Positions 27,229 to 35,665 of a stretch of DNA of 64,000 bases are shown here, piece after piece. The DNA comes from Rubripirellula lacrimiformis (GTDB lineage Bacteria; Planctomycetota; Planctomycetia; Pirellulales; Pirellulaceae): NCBI RefSeq assembly GCF_007741535.1, contig NZ_CP036525.1, positions 3,472,001 to 3,536,000 on the forward strand. Reading direction: 5' to 3'. The notes under the pieces are model-generated. The model had not been told where the DNA came from, made no database searches, and worked only from the letters and a program-made list of their open reading frames with translations. Position 1 is the stretch's first letter, and each line of letters starts with the position of its first letter. The translations under genes and the position numbers were made by a program.

Positions 27229-27280
27229 TCTCCCGCGCGAATGGGTTCGCAGGGAACACGGCAAAGTGCGTCTATTGCGA

Positions 27281-28711
27281 TTACCGTTTGGAATCTTTCG
27301 CTCGATGTTGACGGAAGTGCAGGTGCAGTTCGGTCACCTTCTCTGGAAACTTGCTAGCCAAGTCGGTCATTTCCCGGGGATCGTCTTTCAGGTGGAACAG
27401 TTGCCAATCGGCTTCCGTTTTGGGGGCGCCCCGACCGTATTTGACGATCTTCCAATCTGCCAGCCGAATGGCCCAGCGATTGGTGCTGTGGTTCCATGTC
27501 CAGTACAGAGACCGAGTCGGCAACGATTGGTCATCAAATAGGACACCGGAAATGTCGACACCATCCCAAGCGGTTGACTGGGCTGGTCGATAGCCGATCA
27601 AGTTCGCAAGCGTTGGAAACCAGTCGACGATGTGCATCGGATCCGAGACCTCTTTCGCATCGATTCGCCCCGGCCAATTCGCGAACGCGGGGACATGGAT
27701 ACCGCCTTCCCATACATCTAGCTTTTTGCCACGCATCGGCAGCGGCTGATTGAAATCGGTCAGATGCAGGTCGTCGGGGTACGCGTTGCCTTTCCAATTG
27801 CCCTGAGGTCCGTTATCGGACGAAAACAAGATCAGCGTATTCCGTCGCTGTCCGCTGCGGTCGAGTGCAGTGACCACATCGCCGATCGCGTTGTCCAAGT
27901 GATACGCTGCCGCAAGCAGGAGTCGTTTTTCGGCGTCGGGTTCACTTTGGATCTTTCCGTCGGGATCGTTGAACCATTCGATATGGTCCTCGTTCAACCA
28001 TCGATCGGGCGAATCGGGGTCTAGCTGAGTCGGGCGTTGGACAAACGTGCCTCGTTCATCCAGCGGTGTGTGGACCGAATGAAAAGGGATATACAAAAAG
28101 AACGGTTTGTCTGCGGTGCGATCACGCTGGATGATGCGGACCGCTTCGCCAGAAACAAGGTCAGTGGCATGCTGGCCGTTTTCCCATCCATCGATCAATT
28201 TGCCATTACGATGCCAGGTTTCGTAGAACTCACCTTCCCGATAGCGATGGTCGTACATGCCGACCGCACCAGCCAGCGATCCGTAGGTTTCGTCGAATCC
28301 GAAATGGTTCGGTCCGTGTTCGGGTTGGGTGCCGAGATGCCATTTTCCGCATAGATAGGTTTCATAGCCACTTTGCTGGAACATGCTGGCGATGGTCGGC
28401 GTGCCGATGGGGAATGCCGCTTCGTTGCTGGCCTGCATCGCTGGCCCACCAAACCGTCCTGGATACCGCCCCGTCATCAGTGCAACTCGAGTCGGGGTGC
28501 ACTGCGGCATCACGTAATGTTGGATGAACTTTGCACCGGTGTTGGCCAGTTCGTCCAAGTTGGGGGTGTAAACGTTCGGATTGTTGTACCCAATATCCGC
28601 CCATCCCTGATCGTCGCTGATGATCACGACGACATTGGGTTTCGGTTCGGCGGCGACGAGGACCGAAGGAAGTGCCAGCAGCAATACGGGCAGGATGCGA
28701 AATGGATTCAT
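27281..28711 (-). CDS. Secreted sulfatase of the formylglycine type (arylsulfatase)
   Basis: A 476-residue exported enzyme. Signal peptide MNPFRILPVLLLALPSVLVAA. The metal-binding start is VVVIISDDQGWADIGYNNPN, and the sulfatase signature CTPTR (in PQCTPTRVALMTGRYPGRFG) has the Cys that is oxidised to formylglycine. GKWHLGT and the later SDNGP and HIVDWFPTLANLIG motifs complete the family. It hydrolyses sulfate esters of extracellular polysaccharides. The genome must encode a maturase elsewhere. It stands convergent to the epimerase gene and is well in keeping with a marine planctomycete. Confidence 0.96.
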   Translation of the reverse strand: MNPFRILPVLLLALPSVLVAAEPKPNVVVIISDDQGWADIGYNNPNVYTPNLDELANTGAKFIQHYVMPQCTPTRVALMTGRYPGRFGGPAMQASNEAAFPIGTPTIASMFQQSGYETYLCGKWHLGTQPEHGPNHFGFDETYGSLAGAVGMYDHRYREGEFYETWHRNGKLIDGWENGQHATDLVSGEAVRIIQRDRTADKPFFLYIPFHSVHTPLDERGTFVQRPTQLDPDSPDRWLNEDHIEWFNDPDGKIQSEPDAEKRLLLAAAYHLDNAIGDVVTALDRSGQRRNTLILFSSDNGPQGNWKGNAYPDDLHLTDFNQPLPMRGKKLDVWEGGIHVPAFANWPGRIDAKEVSDPMHIVDWFPTLANLIGYRPAQSTAWDGVDISGVLFDDQSLPTRSLYWTWNHSTNRWAIRLADWKIVKYGRGAPKTEADWQLFHLKDDPREMTDLASKFPEKVTELHLHFRQHRAKDSKR

Positions 28712-29132
28712 GACGGCAGTGGGTTCGCGGAACGATTCGGACGGACTGACAAGTCGACTGCTTGGCGGCCGGATTTCGTGATGCGAACGAGTCGTCGCAG
28801 AGGATCGTTCGTCGTGTCGACCGAAGCAATGATTGACCGCCTAGAACCCGTCGCGGCCTGATTGTAGAACGATCCGCCGCGGCATGGTAATCCGCGATCC
28901 CGTGGCTCCGATTCGCAGGCAATGAATCCGACGCGCGGCAATGACGCGGTTGACGCATTGTCGCCCGGGAGCTTGACGCAAATGACCGTCAAGGCGATCG
29001 CGTGATGCTAAGCAACGAGCGATCACTAAGTTTCGTTTCTCTCTTCCGCCTCTCTCTACTCTCCCCCCCCGCAAACCGCTGCGCGGCGGAGGCGAGATGA
29101 CTTGAATCGTGACACTGATTGATCGCTCGTTG
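28712..29132. other. 420-base intergenic region with a dispersed repeat
   Basis: The sulfatase promoter should lie near 28712-28850 (the gene runs leftward). The right third is the second copy of the 86-base repeat at 29050-29136. No coding frame is convincing. Confidence 0.5.
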
Positions 29133-29136
29133 CTAA
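29050..29136 (+). repeat. Dispersed intergenic repeat, copy 2
   Basis: Aligns with 18020-18104 in the same orientation, most strongly through gacactgattgatcgctcgtt. Its right end reaches the stop codon of the FxsA gene, so it may serve as that gene's 3' end structure. Confidence 0.8.
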
Positions 29137-29693
29137 GGCGATTTCCGTTCTACCGCTTCGGCGTCAATGGTGTAGCCGCGCGGGTTTCGGTGCAGCTTTT
29201 CTCCGGATTGCGGCCCATTCAGCGGAGATCCATTCAGCGGAGATCCGTCGAGCGGGGATCCGCTGATTGGGGAACCACTTGACCACGTGTAGCTTTGGGT
29301 TTGGTGGCCGGTGGCGCTGGTCGACGAGGTTTGGAACTTGGCCGAAAACCGTGACAGGAACAGTTTGCGGAACACGTTTCGTCCGGCCGGCAATAGCAGC
29401 ATGAAGCCCACTGCGTCGGTGATGATGCCGGGGGTCAGCAGCAGTGCGGCCGCAAACACGATCATCAATCCGTCCTGGATTTCGCGACTGGGCATCCGCC
29501 CTTCGGCCATCGCCGATTGGAAACGGAACCAAGCCATCGCGCCTTCGCGGCGAGCCAAGAAACTGCCGAACACGCCGGTGACGATCACGATCAATAGGGT
29601 GGTCGCTAGGGACGTCGCTTCGGCGAGCTGTAGCAGCAGATACAGCTCGATCAGCGGAATCAGGACGAAAAGGACAAATAGGCGAATTAGCAT
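29133..29693 (-). CDS. fxsA: FxsA family membrane protein
   Basis: About 186 residues. The opening MLIRLFVLFVLIPLIELYLL and the following GVFGSFLARREGAMAWFRF, then LLLTPGIITDAVGFMLLLP are the FxsA (suppressor of F exclusion of phage T7) family hallmarks, with three membrane segments. ATG 29693 is chosen because the family begins there. A further 20 codons are open upstream. The C-terminal 45 residues are low-complexity with repeated GSPLNGSP, encoded by near-identical 15-base blocks (29215-29275). FxsA affects phage T7 exclusion in E. coli; its role in this lineage is unknown. Confidence 0.92.
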   Translation of the reverse strand: MLIRLFVLFVLIPLIELYLLLQLAEATSLATTLLIVIVTGVFGSFLARREGAMAWFRFQSAMAEGRMPSREIQDGLMIVFAAALLLTPGIITDAVGFMLLLPAGRNVFRKLFLSRFSAKFQTSSTSATGHQTQSYTWSSGSPISGSPLDGSPLNGSPLNGPQSGEKLHRNPRGYTIDAEAVERKSP

Positions 29694-29865
29694 GGCATGG
29701 GCCGTCAACGTGGCAGGTGCTTCAGACTTCCACCACAATGACGCACCTTCCATGCCGAAACGCCATTTTTACGGCTGAATTCGGCTCGTTGGATAGTCAA
29801 ACGCTTCGCCAGGACCTATTTTGACGGCTGTCCAGAGAACCATTCATCCGATAGGGACGCACTTC

Positions 29866-30651
29866 ATGTCAGCTTCGATTCGCACTTTATTTGCCGCCGC
29901 CCTCGTGTTGGTCGCGACCGGGTTGGTTGATGCCCAGGACGAAAAGTCACCTGCGCAGACGGCCGCCAAGCCGATTCGAGCTCTGATGGTCACCGGAGGT
30001 TGCTGTCACGATTACGAAAACCAAAAGCAACTGATCAGCGAAGGTTTGTCGGCAAGCATTGGCGATATCGAGTGGACCATTTGCGACTATGACGACAAAC
30101 GCGAAACGAAGGCAGCGATCTACGAAGAGGACGACTGGATTTCGCGTTTCGACATCGTGATTCACAACGAATGTTACGGCGCCGTGGAAGACGGTGACTT
30201 TGTGCAAAGCATCGTGGATGCCCATGTTCGTTCGGGCGTTCCGGCAATGGTGATCCACTGCTCGATGCACTCGTACCGCGCCGCGCCGACCGCGAATTCT
30301 TGGCGTGGGTTGCTGGGCGTGACCAGCCGCCGGCACGAAAAGGTCAAGCGAAGTTTGAAGGTGGTGCCGACTGCCGAGGGCAAATCGGATCCGATCACCG
30401 CAGCACTGGGTGATGGTTGGTCGACACCCAATGGCGAACTGTACATCATCGAAAACGTGTGGCCCAACACCAACGTTTTGGCCACCGCGCACAGCGACGA
30501 AACCGGCAATGACGAACCGGTGGTGTGGACCAACGAATACCAAGGGGTGCGATTGTTCGGGACCACGCTAGGGCATCACAACGAAACCATTCAAACCGAA
30601 CAGTGGCAATCGATGGTCGCCGGTGGATGGCGTTGGGTGTTGGAAAAGTAA
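29866..30651 (+). CDS. Secreted ThuA-domain protein
   Basis: About 261 residues. A signal peptide (MSASIRTLFAAALVLVATGLV) precedes a ThuA-like glutamine-amidotransferase fold: IRALMVTGGCCHDYENQ, RFDIVIHNECYGAVED, GVPAMVIHCSMHSYR and a long HHNETIQTEQWQ end. The ThuA family is associated with sugar utilisation (trehalose in rhizobia), and exported versions are abundant in planctomycetes. Here the nucleophile-position Cys-Ser (HCSMHS) lacks the classic triad arrangement, so enzymatic activity is uncertain. ATG 29866 is preferred to an earlier start, for the signal peptide. Confidence 0.9.
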   Translation: MSASIRTLFAAALVLVATGLVDAQDEKSPAQTAAKPIRALMVTGGCCHDYENQKQLISEGLSASIGDIEWTICDYDDKRETKAAIYEEDDWISRFDIVIHNECYGAVEDGDFVQSIVDAHVRSGVPAMVIHCSMHSYRAAPTANSWRGLLGVTSRRHEKVKRSLKVVPTAEGKSDPITAALGDGWSTPNGELYIIENVWPNTNVLATAHSDETGNDEPVVWTNEYQGVRLFGTTLGHHNETIQTEQWQSMVAGGWRWVLEK

Positions 30652-30701
30652 TCGCCGACGGCGCAACCTACATCGGACCTGTTCCCCCGCAGACGTCTAG
30701 C

Positions 30702-31583
30702 ATGGATGGCACTGGATTGATCCCGGAAAAGATTGCGGAAAAGATTCCAACGGGCCGTGACAGACGGCTGCGCGGCTATTTCTGGCATCCCGATTCAGAA
30801 GTTCGCGGCGTCCTGGTTTTCGTGCACGGGTTGGGGGATCACGCCGCACGATGGGGTGATTTTGCGAGCGGTGTGTGCGCAAGTGGTTGGGCTGTTCTGG
30901 GGTTTGATTTGCCCGGCCACGGTCGCTCCCCCGGCAAGCCGGGCCGCGTGGATTCGTTCGATGGTTTGCTGGCGGATATCGCGACCGCGGTCGAATCGGC
31001 CCGGGCCCGCTATCCGCAATTGCCGATCGTGTTGATGGGACACAGCATGGGCGGCAATCTGGCATTGAACTTTGCGCTGCGGCAGACGGGCACCGATGCG
31101 ATTGATGCGGACGCTTTGCCGCTTGCCGGGTTGGTGCTGGCCGCCCCCATGATCCAGCCGCCGCAGTCGTTGCCACGTCCCATCATCATGGCGGCCTGGC
31201 TTACCGGGCACCTGTTTCCGTGGCTGCGATTTCGGCGACCAATCGATGTTAGCGAGTTGACAGGGGACGAAGCCGAAGCGGCCGCGATCCGGGCGGACCC
31301 CGAAATGCATTCGGAGATCTCGATGTATCTGGCCACTCAATTGGTGTCGCAAGGTCGCTGGGCTTTGGACCATGCTCGCGATTGCAAGACTGCGACGCTG
31401 GTGATGTACGGTGAAGACGACACGTTGATCGACAAGACGGCGTGCGACCACTTGGCGATCCGTATGGGCGAATCGGCCACGCTGGTGAAGTGGCCGGAAA
31501 CCAGGCATGCTCTATTTCACGAACGCAGTCGCCCCGCCGTTTTGGATCGACTGACCAAGTGGTTGAACCAAAGGGCCATGTGA
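30702..31583 (+). CDS. Alpha/beta hydrolase, monoacylglycerol-lipase-like
   Basis: A 293-residue cytoplasmic hydrolase. VLVFVHGLGDHAARW has the oxyanion-hole HG, VLMGHSMGGNLAL the serine nucleophile (GHSMGG), VMYGEDDTLID the catalytic Asp and TRHALFHE the His. These features and the FDLPGHGRSPGKPG segment are typical of monoglyceride lipases and lysophospholipases. The long region ALPLAGLVLAAPMIQPPQSL is the cap. ATG 30702 is chosen: the frame upstream lies within the ThuA gene. Start codon to preceding stop is 50 bases, so the pair may be co-transcribed. Confidence 0.92.
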   Translation: MDGTGLIPEKIAEKIPTGRDRRLRGYFWHPDSEVRGVLVFVHGLGDHAARWGDFASGVCASGWAVLGFDLPGHGRSPGKPGRVDSFDGLLADIATAVESARARYPQLPIVLMGHSMGGNLALNFALRQTGTDAIDADALPLAGLVLAAPMIQPPQSLPRPIIMAAWLTGHLFPWLRFRRPIDVSELTGDEAEAAAIRADPEMHSEISMYLATQLVSQGRWALDHARDCKTATLVMYGEDDTLIDKTACDHLAIRMGESATLVKWPETRHALFHERSRPAVLDRLTKWLNQRAM

Positions 31584-31635
31584 AAACCGCCGACACGCCG
31601 GTTCGGGGGGGGGCGAAGTGATGGATCGGCCCACG

Positions 31636-32907
31636 CTATTCGGCGTTTCGGAATTCACCGTTGGATTGTTCCGCCAACGTTTTTAGAAACTGTTCGGTTT
31701 CACCAGCGATCGCGATCCCGATCGTATTGAACTTCACATTTCGCAGACGGTTCCGGCCGATGATGTCAGCAACGATCTGTTGCGGGTGCGTGATCCGTCC
31801 CATCGTGGGGCGTCCGTCGGAAAGCAGGAACACGACTTCCAATTCGTCGTCGAACTGCAGCGAATCGTACAGGGCGCCATAGGTGTTGGTGCGTTGTCCA
31901 TATCCCAACCGATGAACGAACTTCATCGCCGCATCCTTGTTCTGCTGCGTGGCGGGAAGCAACTGGTCTTTCCATTTTCGCACGGATTCTTCGAAGAAGA
32001 TAATTCCGAACTCGCTGTCGCTTGGCAGGGCTTGGACCGCTTTGGCCAGTTCGATCTTGGCCCGTTCCAATCGAGTCATCCCACCAGAATACTCCTGCAT
32101 GCTTCCCGATCGATCGATCAGAAACAGCATGCGTTTAGCGTGTATATCGATGTCATAGTACTTCTGCGGCTTTCCAAAATTCATCCGCGAAGTCGATTGG
32201 GAACCAAAGCTGGCGCGTTGGATGACGACTTTGGGTTGACGGGACGCCTTCCAACGCAGGTACCTGTCTTGGTCATCCAGAAAGTGCTTTTCAGTGACCT
32301 CGGCCAACAGCGTTTCGACCTCAAAACGCAGTTGCCCTTTCAGATTGGCTTCCAAACTGGTCAGGAATTCAACCGCATCGGGATGCCGCATCAACGCCAG
32401 TGCACGGACCAAGTTGAACCGGAACCCATAGTTGGATTGGAAGATCGGGCGATCGACCTGTTTCTTTAAAAATTCGATCGTGTCTCGGCGGCGATTTTGC
32501 CCCAGCGAATCTGCTGCGATCATGGCGATCGCGTAGCTTGGATGATCCAGCATTTCGACCAGCAAACCCTCGGCGTCCGATTCGCGGATCGTTCCAATCA
32601 AATGCAACAATCGATCCAGGCTGAATGGGACAGTCCCGTCGGCGTCGACTTTATCCGCCTGGATTTTGACCGCATCGATCAAGGTGGGCAGAGCACTGCG
32701 AGCCATCTCGGGCTGCCCGCTGAACCGCATCAACGCCTGCTGTCGAACTGATTCGTTTCGCGCCGTCAATTGACGGATCAGCACTTCGCTTTGGCGGTCG
32801 CTGTCCTGTGCAGTGCTCGGCTGCACGATGATCAGCGAAGCCGCGATGATCCATCCGGTGACCAGCAATCCGTTTCGTAGCGAAGCGGCAATGGATTCAT
32901 GCAGCAT
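31636..32907 (-). CDS. Secreted HEAT-repeat/VWA-domain protein
   Basis: About 423 residues from ATG 32907. A hydrophobic segment near the N-terminus (LLVTGWIIAASLIIVQPSTA) is a signal peptide or anchor. The middle consists of helical HEAT-like repeats (ARSALPTLIDAVKI, EGLLVEMLDHPSYAIAMIAADSLG, RHPDAVEFLTSLE). The C-terminal half is a von Willebrand A domain with the metal-dependent adhesion site in MLFLIDRSGSMQEYSGG, and FLLSDGRPTMGRI near its end. It probably binds a protein ligand outside the inner membrane. An ATG at 33003 would add 32 residues with another hydrophobic stretch; the choice is not certain. Confidence 0.85.
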   Translation of the reverse strand: MLHESIAASLRNGLLVTGWIIAASLIIVQPSTAQDSDRQSEVLIRQLTARNESVRQQALMRFSGQPEMARSALPTLIDAVKIQADKVDADGTVPFSLDRLLHLIGTIRESDAEGLLVEMLDHPSYAIAMIAADSLGQNRRRDTIEFLKKQVDRPIFQSNYGFRFNLVRALALMRHPDAVEFLTSLEANLKGQLRFEVETLLAEVTEKHFLDDQDRYLRWKASRQPKVVIQRASFGSQSTSRMNFGKPQKYYDIDIHAKRMLFLIDRSGSMQEYSGGMTRLERAKIELAKAVQALPSDSEFGIIFFEESVRKWKDQLLPATQQNKDAAMKFVHRLGYGQRTNTYGALYDSLQFDDELEVVFLLSDGRPTMGRITHPQQIVADIIGRNRLRNVKFNTIGIAIAGETEQFLKTLAEQSNGEFRNAE

Positions 32908-33083
32908 GACGATGCCGCCAAGACAGACGCCTAGAACACGCGTCCAGGCCAATCCGAAGGACGCCGCCAGATACTGGAATGCAAAAACGCAGGACCGAAG
33001 CATCGTCGACCGTGACCTCCATCGAGTTTCAAGACGTTGATGTGATCAATCCTAGCGACTATCGACGGACTGGCAAAACGCTT

Positions 33084-34328
33084 TTACGAGTTCATCGCAG
33101 TCATCTTGGCTCTTTCGATCGATGCGTCTAGGTCATCGAACATATTGCCCGCGTCCTCGTGAAAGACGCGTCCGATCAGCAGGTCAGTCACGTTTCCACG
33201 GTGCTCGGGGTGTTCCTTCATGAACCGTCCGATGCTGAATTCGCTGGTATAGAACGCTTGCACCAGTTTGCGGACCCAATTGGCGCCCTTGGCGTACGAT
33301 TCGTTCCATTTTCCTAGCTGCTGACCGCTGAGATCGTCGATTTGAAACCCTTCGATGATCGCATCGCCGGCCCGGATCCCCATCTCCAACGCAAAATAGA
33401 CTCCCGAGGAATAGACCGGGTCGATGAACCCGAAGGCATCCCCCACGAGGGTCCAACCGTCGCCCGCACTTTGGGTGGTCGAGTACGAAAATTCTTTCGC
33501 AGTCCGAATTTCGCCTAGCTGGGTGGCGTTTTCGAGCCGCCGCGTTAGGCCGGGGCACTGCATCAATTCATCTTGATAGACCTGTTCGGGTTTCCCCCGC
33601 CCTTTCAGCAGATAGTCGTTGTCGGCAACGCAACCGATGCTGGTGATCCCACGCGAAAGTGGAATGAACCAAAACCAGGAATTGCGACTCTCGGTGTGCA
33701 TGATGATGGTGGCACCATCGTTGTCGCCTTCGCCACGGACGGCGCCGCTGAAGTAAGTCCAGATCGCAGCCTTCTTGAGGTTTGGATTGACTTCCTTGAC
33801 CCCCAGTTTGTTGGCGATGAAAGATTGTTGGCCCGAACCGTCCACCACCACGCGGCATGAAATGTCGTGTTGTTTTCCATCGCGATCGCGAACGGAAACG
33901 CCGGTTGCTTTCCCGTCGGAATCGAAATGAACGTCTAGCACACGCGATTGATCGTGGCATTCGGCGCCTAGTTCGGCCGCTCGGTCGAACAGCATCTTGT
34001 CGAATTCGCTGCGTTCGACTTGCCAGGTGGTGCTGCATTCCCGGGTGTCGTGATCGCGAAAGAAGAACGGTTCAGATTCGCGTCCGTTACCGGAAACGAA
34101 CTGGACGCTCTGTTTGGCTTGCCAACCGGCTTGCTGGATCCGGTCGGTTAGCCCAAGCCGTTTCAGTGGCCAATAGGTCTCTGGCATCAGCGATTCGCCG
34201 ATGTGGAACCGAGGCATCGCTTCGCGTTCCACCAACAGGGTGTCCAATCCAGCGCCGGCGACAGTGGCAGCTGCCGAGCTACCGCCTGGGCCGCCACCGA
34301 TCACCACAACGTCGTAACTCGATTTCAT
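33084..34328 (-). CDS. Flavin-dependent halogenase/geranylgeranyl reductase-like oxidoreductase
   Basis: A 414-residue flavoprotein. The FAD-binding start is YDVVVIGGGPGGSSAAATVA and the second site is TLVGDAFGFIDPVYSSGVYFA, with the ADP-ribose motif VERE between. The FHIGESLMPETYWPLKRLGL segment is typical of the tryptophan-halogenase and related branch. Signature GWxWxIP of true tryptophan halogenases is replaced here by NSWFWFIPLSRG, so halogenation of a free small molecule is possible but not certain. The family also includes polyketide and lipid oxidoreductases. The gene is leftward; its promoter is not clear. Confidence 0.88.
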   Translation of the reverse strand: MKSSYDVVVIGGGPGGSSAAATVAGAGLDTLLVEREAMPRFHIGESLMPETYWPLKRLGLTDRIQQAGWQAKQSVQFVSGNGRESEPFFFRDHDTRECSTTWQVERSEFDKMLFDRAAELGAECHDQSRVLDVHFDSDGKATGVSVRDRDGKQHDISCRVVVDGSGQQSFIANKLGVKEVNPNLKKAAIWTYFSGAVRGEGDNDGATIIMHTESRNSWFWFIPLSRGITSIGCVADNDYLLKGRGKPEQVYQDELMQCPGLTRRLENATQLGEIRTAKEFSYSTTQSAGDGWTLVGDAFGFIDPVYSSGVYFALEMGIRAGDAIIEGFQIDDLSGQQLGKWNESYAKGANWVRKLVQAFYTSEFSIGRFMKEHPEHRGNVTDLLIGRVFHEDAGNMFDDLDASIERAKMTAMNS

Positions 34329-34404
34329 CTACGCTCGTCCTCTAGTACCACAGAATGCATTGGGAAGCTCATTTCAAAGGCCTGACACTGTATCGGTTCG
34401 TGAA

Positions 34405-34426
34405 CCCCCCACGGTCGAGCGGGGGG
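34405..34426. repeat. CCCCCC/GGGGGG inverted repeat between two leftward genes
   Basis: CCCCCC (34405-34410) and GGGGGG (34421-34426) face each other across ten bases, in the 117-base gap between the esterase and the halogenase genes. No T-run follows on either strand, so a terminator role is unproven. Confidence 0.4.
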
Positions 34427-34445
34427 CGTTGGGCCCGGACCGATA

Positions 34446-35345
34446 TCAGCGGCCACGCAAATGGCGATCGAAAAACTGAGTGGTTTCGTCGATTGTGCGG
34501 TCCAAATCGGGGCCCCCCCAGCCGTGCCCGGCGTCGATCAAAAATTCGACTCGGCCCGGCACATCGGCGTCCGTCATCGCTTCGACCATGACCATGGCCT
34601 GGGTATAGGGTACCAACGGATCGTCGGTTCCTTGGAACAGCAGCATAGGGGCATCGCCTTTGGTGACATAGTTCCGTGGGGATGCGTCATGGAAGGCCTG
34701 TGGCCGCTCGTCCGCTGTGCCGCCCAAGAAATCGTGCACCAGCGGAGCCGTCCGCGGGTTCAAATCATGGGCCGTGAAAAGTGTTGGTCCATAGAACGAA
34801 ACCACCGCCTGGACCTTGCTGGACTGGTCCGGGTTTCCGCCGTCGCCCTCCATCGCGTCCTCGGCATCCATGGTCCCCAGCATCATCGCGAGATGGCCGC
34901 CAGCCGAGAAGCCGACTGCACCGATTTGCGTCGGGTCAACGCCATACTTTGCTGCGTTGGCCCGGATGTAGCGGACGGCGCACTTCACGTCTTCGACCTG
35001 AGCCGGAAAGGGGAACTGCGGACAGAATCGGTATTGAACGGTCGCCGATACGTAACCCTGCTGGGCAAAGCGACGAATCTGGGTGATGTGAGACGACTTG
35101 TCGCCCTGACGCCAAGCACCACCGTGGATCACGATGATGCAAGGTACCGGTTGGGATGCCTCGGCCGGCGTCGCGATGTCCATGTGCAGTTCGACATCGC
35201 CGCCCATTCCGTAAACAACGTCACGCTGGATGGAGACATCGTCGGTACCCTTGGCTTGGCCGTTTGCCAGGGGGCCCGTGAACAGCGTCGTGGCCAGGCC
35301 GATGGCGGTGCAGAAGACGGGAGCGAAACGATTCATTGATACCAT
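34446..35345 (-). CDS. Secreted alpha/beta hydrolase (esterase/lipase, BD-FAE type)
   Basis: A 299-residue exported esterase. Signal peptide through FAPVFCTAIGLATTLFTGPLANG. The oxyanion-hole motif is CIIVIHGGAWRQGDKSSH, the nucleophile lies in IGAVGFSAGGHLAMM (GFSAGG), the acid is in LFQGTDDPLVPY and the His in IDAGHGWGGP. These motifs match the BD-FAE esterases that cleave acetyl or feruloyl groups from plant or algal polysaccharides. An alternative ATG nine bases downstream (35336) is equally possible. The substrate is not evident. Confidence 0.92.
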   Translation of the reverse strand: MVSMNRFAPVFCTAIGLATTLFTGPLANGQAKGTDDVSIQRDVVYGMGGDVELHMDIATPAEASQPVPCIIVIHGGAWRQGDKSSHITQIRRFAQQGYVSATVQYRFCPQFPFPAQVEDVKCAVRYIRANAAKYGVDPTQIGAVGFSAGGHLAMMLGTMDAEDAMEGDGGNPDQSSKVQAVVSFYGPTLFTAHDLNPRTAPLVHDFLGGTADERPQAFHDASPRNYVTKGDAPMLLFQGTDDPLVPYTQAMVMVEAMTDADVPGRVEFLIDAGHGWGGPDLDRTIDETTQFFDRHLRGR

Positions 35346-35377
35346 GGCAGCGAAGTTAGAATGGCAGCGAAGTTAGA
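35344..35377 (+). repeat. 17-base perfect direct duplication at the esterase start
   Basis: atggcagcgaagttaga occurs twice in succession. The first copy overlaps the esterase start codon on the opposite strand. Probably a recent replication slip. Confidence 0.8.
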
Positions 35378-35509
35378 ATGGGGCAGTTTCGAAAGACTTG
35401 GGGCGCAGCAATCGCCGTTGGGCTGGCCGCGAACGACGTGGGGCGGCGTCGGACCGATTTGGATCGGGAGGGATTGTCCAGATCGGGGCGGGGTTGAAGA
35501 GGGGGGGAC

Positions 35510-35575
35510 GAGTTCGAGTTCGAGTTCGAGTTCGAGTTCGAGTTCGAGTTCAAGTTCAAGTTCAAGTTCAAGTTC
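35510..35575 (+). repeat. Hexanucleotide microsatellite (GAGTTC)7(AAGTTC)4
   Basis: Seven perfect GAGTTC units followed by four AAGTTC units, in the 320-base gap between two leftward genes. The transition from one variant to the other is abrupt. The rest of the gap shows only a run of G and an inverted repeat (cgggctcg...cgagcccg type) near 35580-35630. Confidence 0.95.
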
Positions 35576-35665
35576 AAGAACGGGGCTCGGGGGCTACGAG
35601 GCCCGTTTTCTTGGACGGGCTCGTAGCCTTGGCTGATCCTCGACTACTCTGCTGCGGGTCGGATG

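Noticed and set aside
34461-35339. A rightward 292-codon frame opposite the esterase
   Set aside because: The esterase on the minus strand has a full catalytic triad and signal peptide; the antisense frame has none.
35356-35577. A 73-codon Leu/Asn/Ser repeat protein across the hexanucleotide tract
   Set aside because: It is the translation of the microsatellite and has no start signal.
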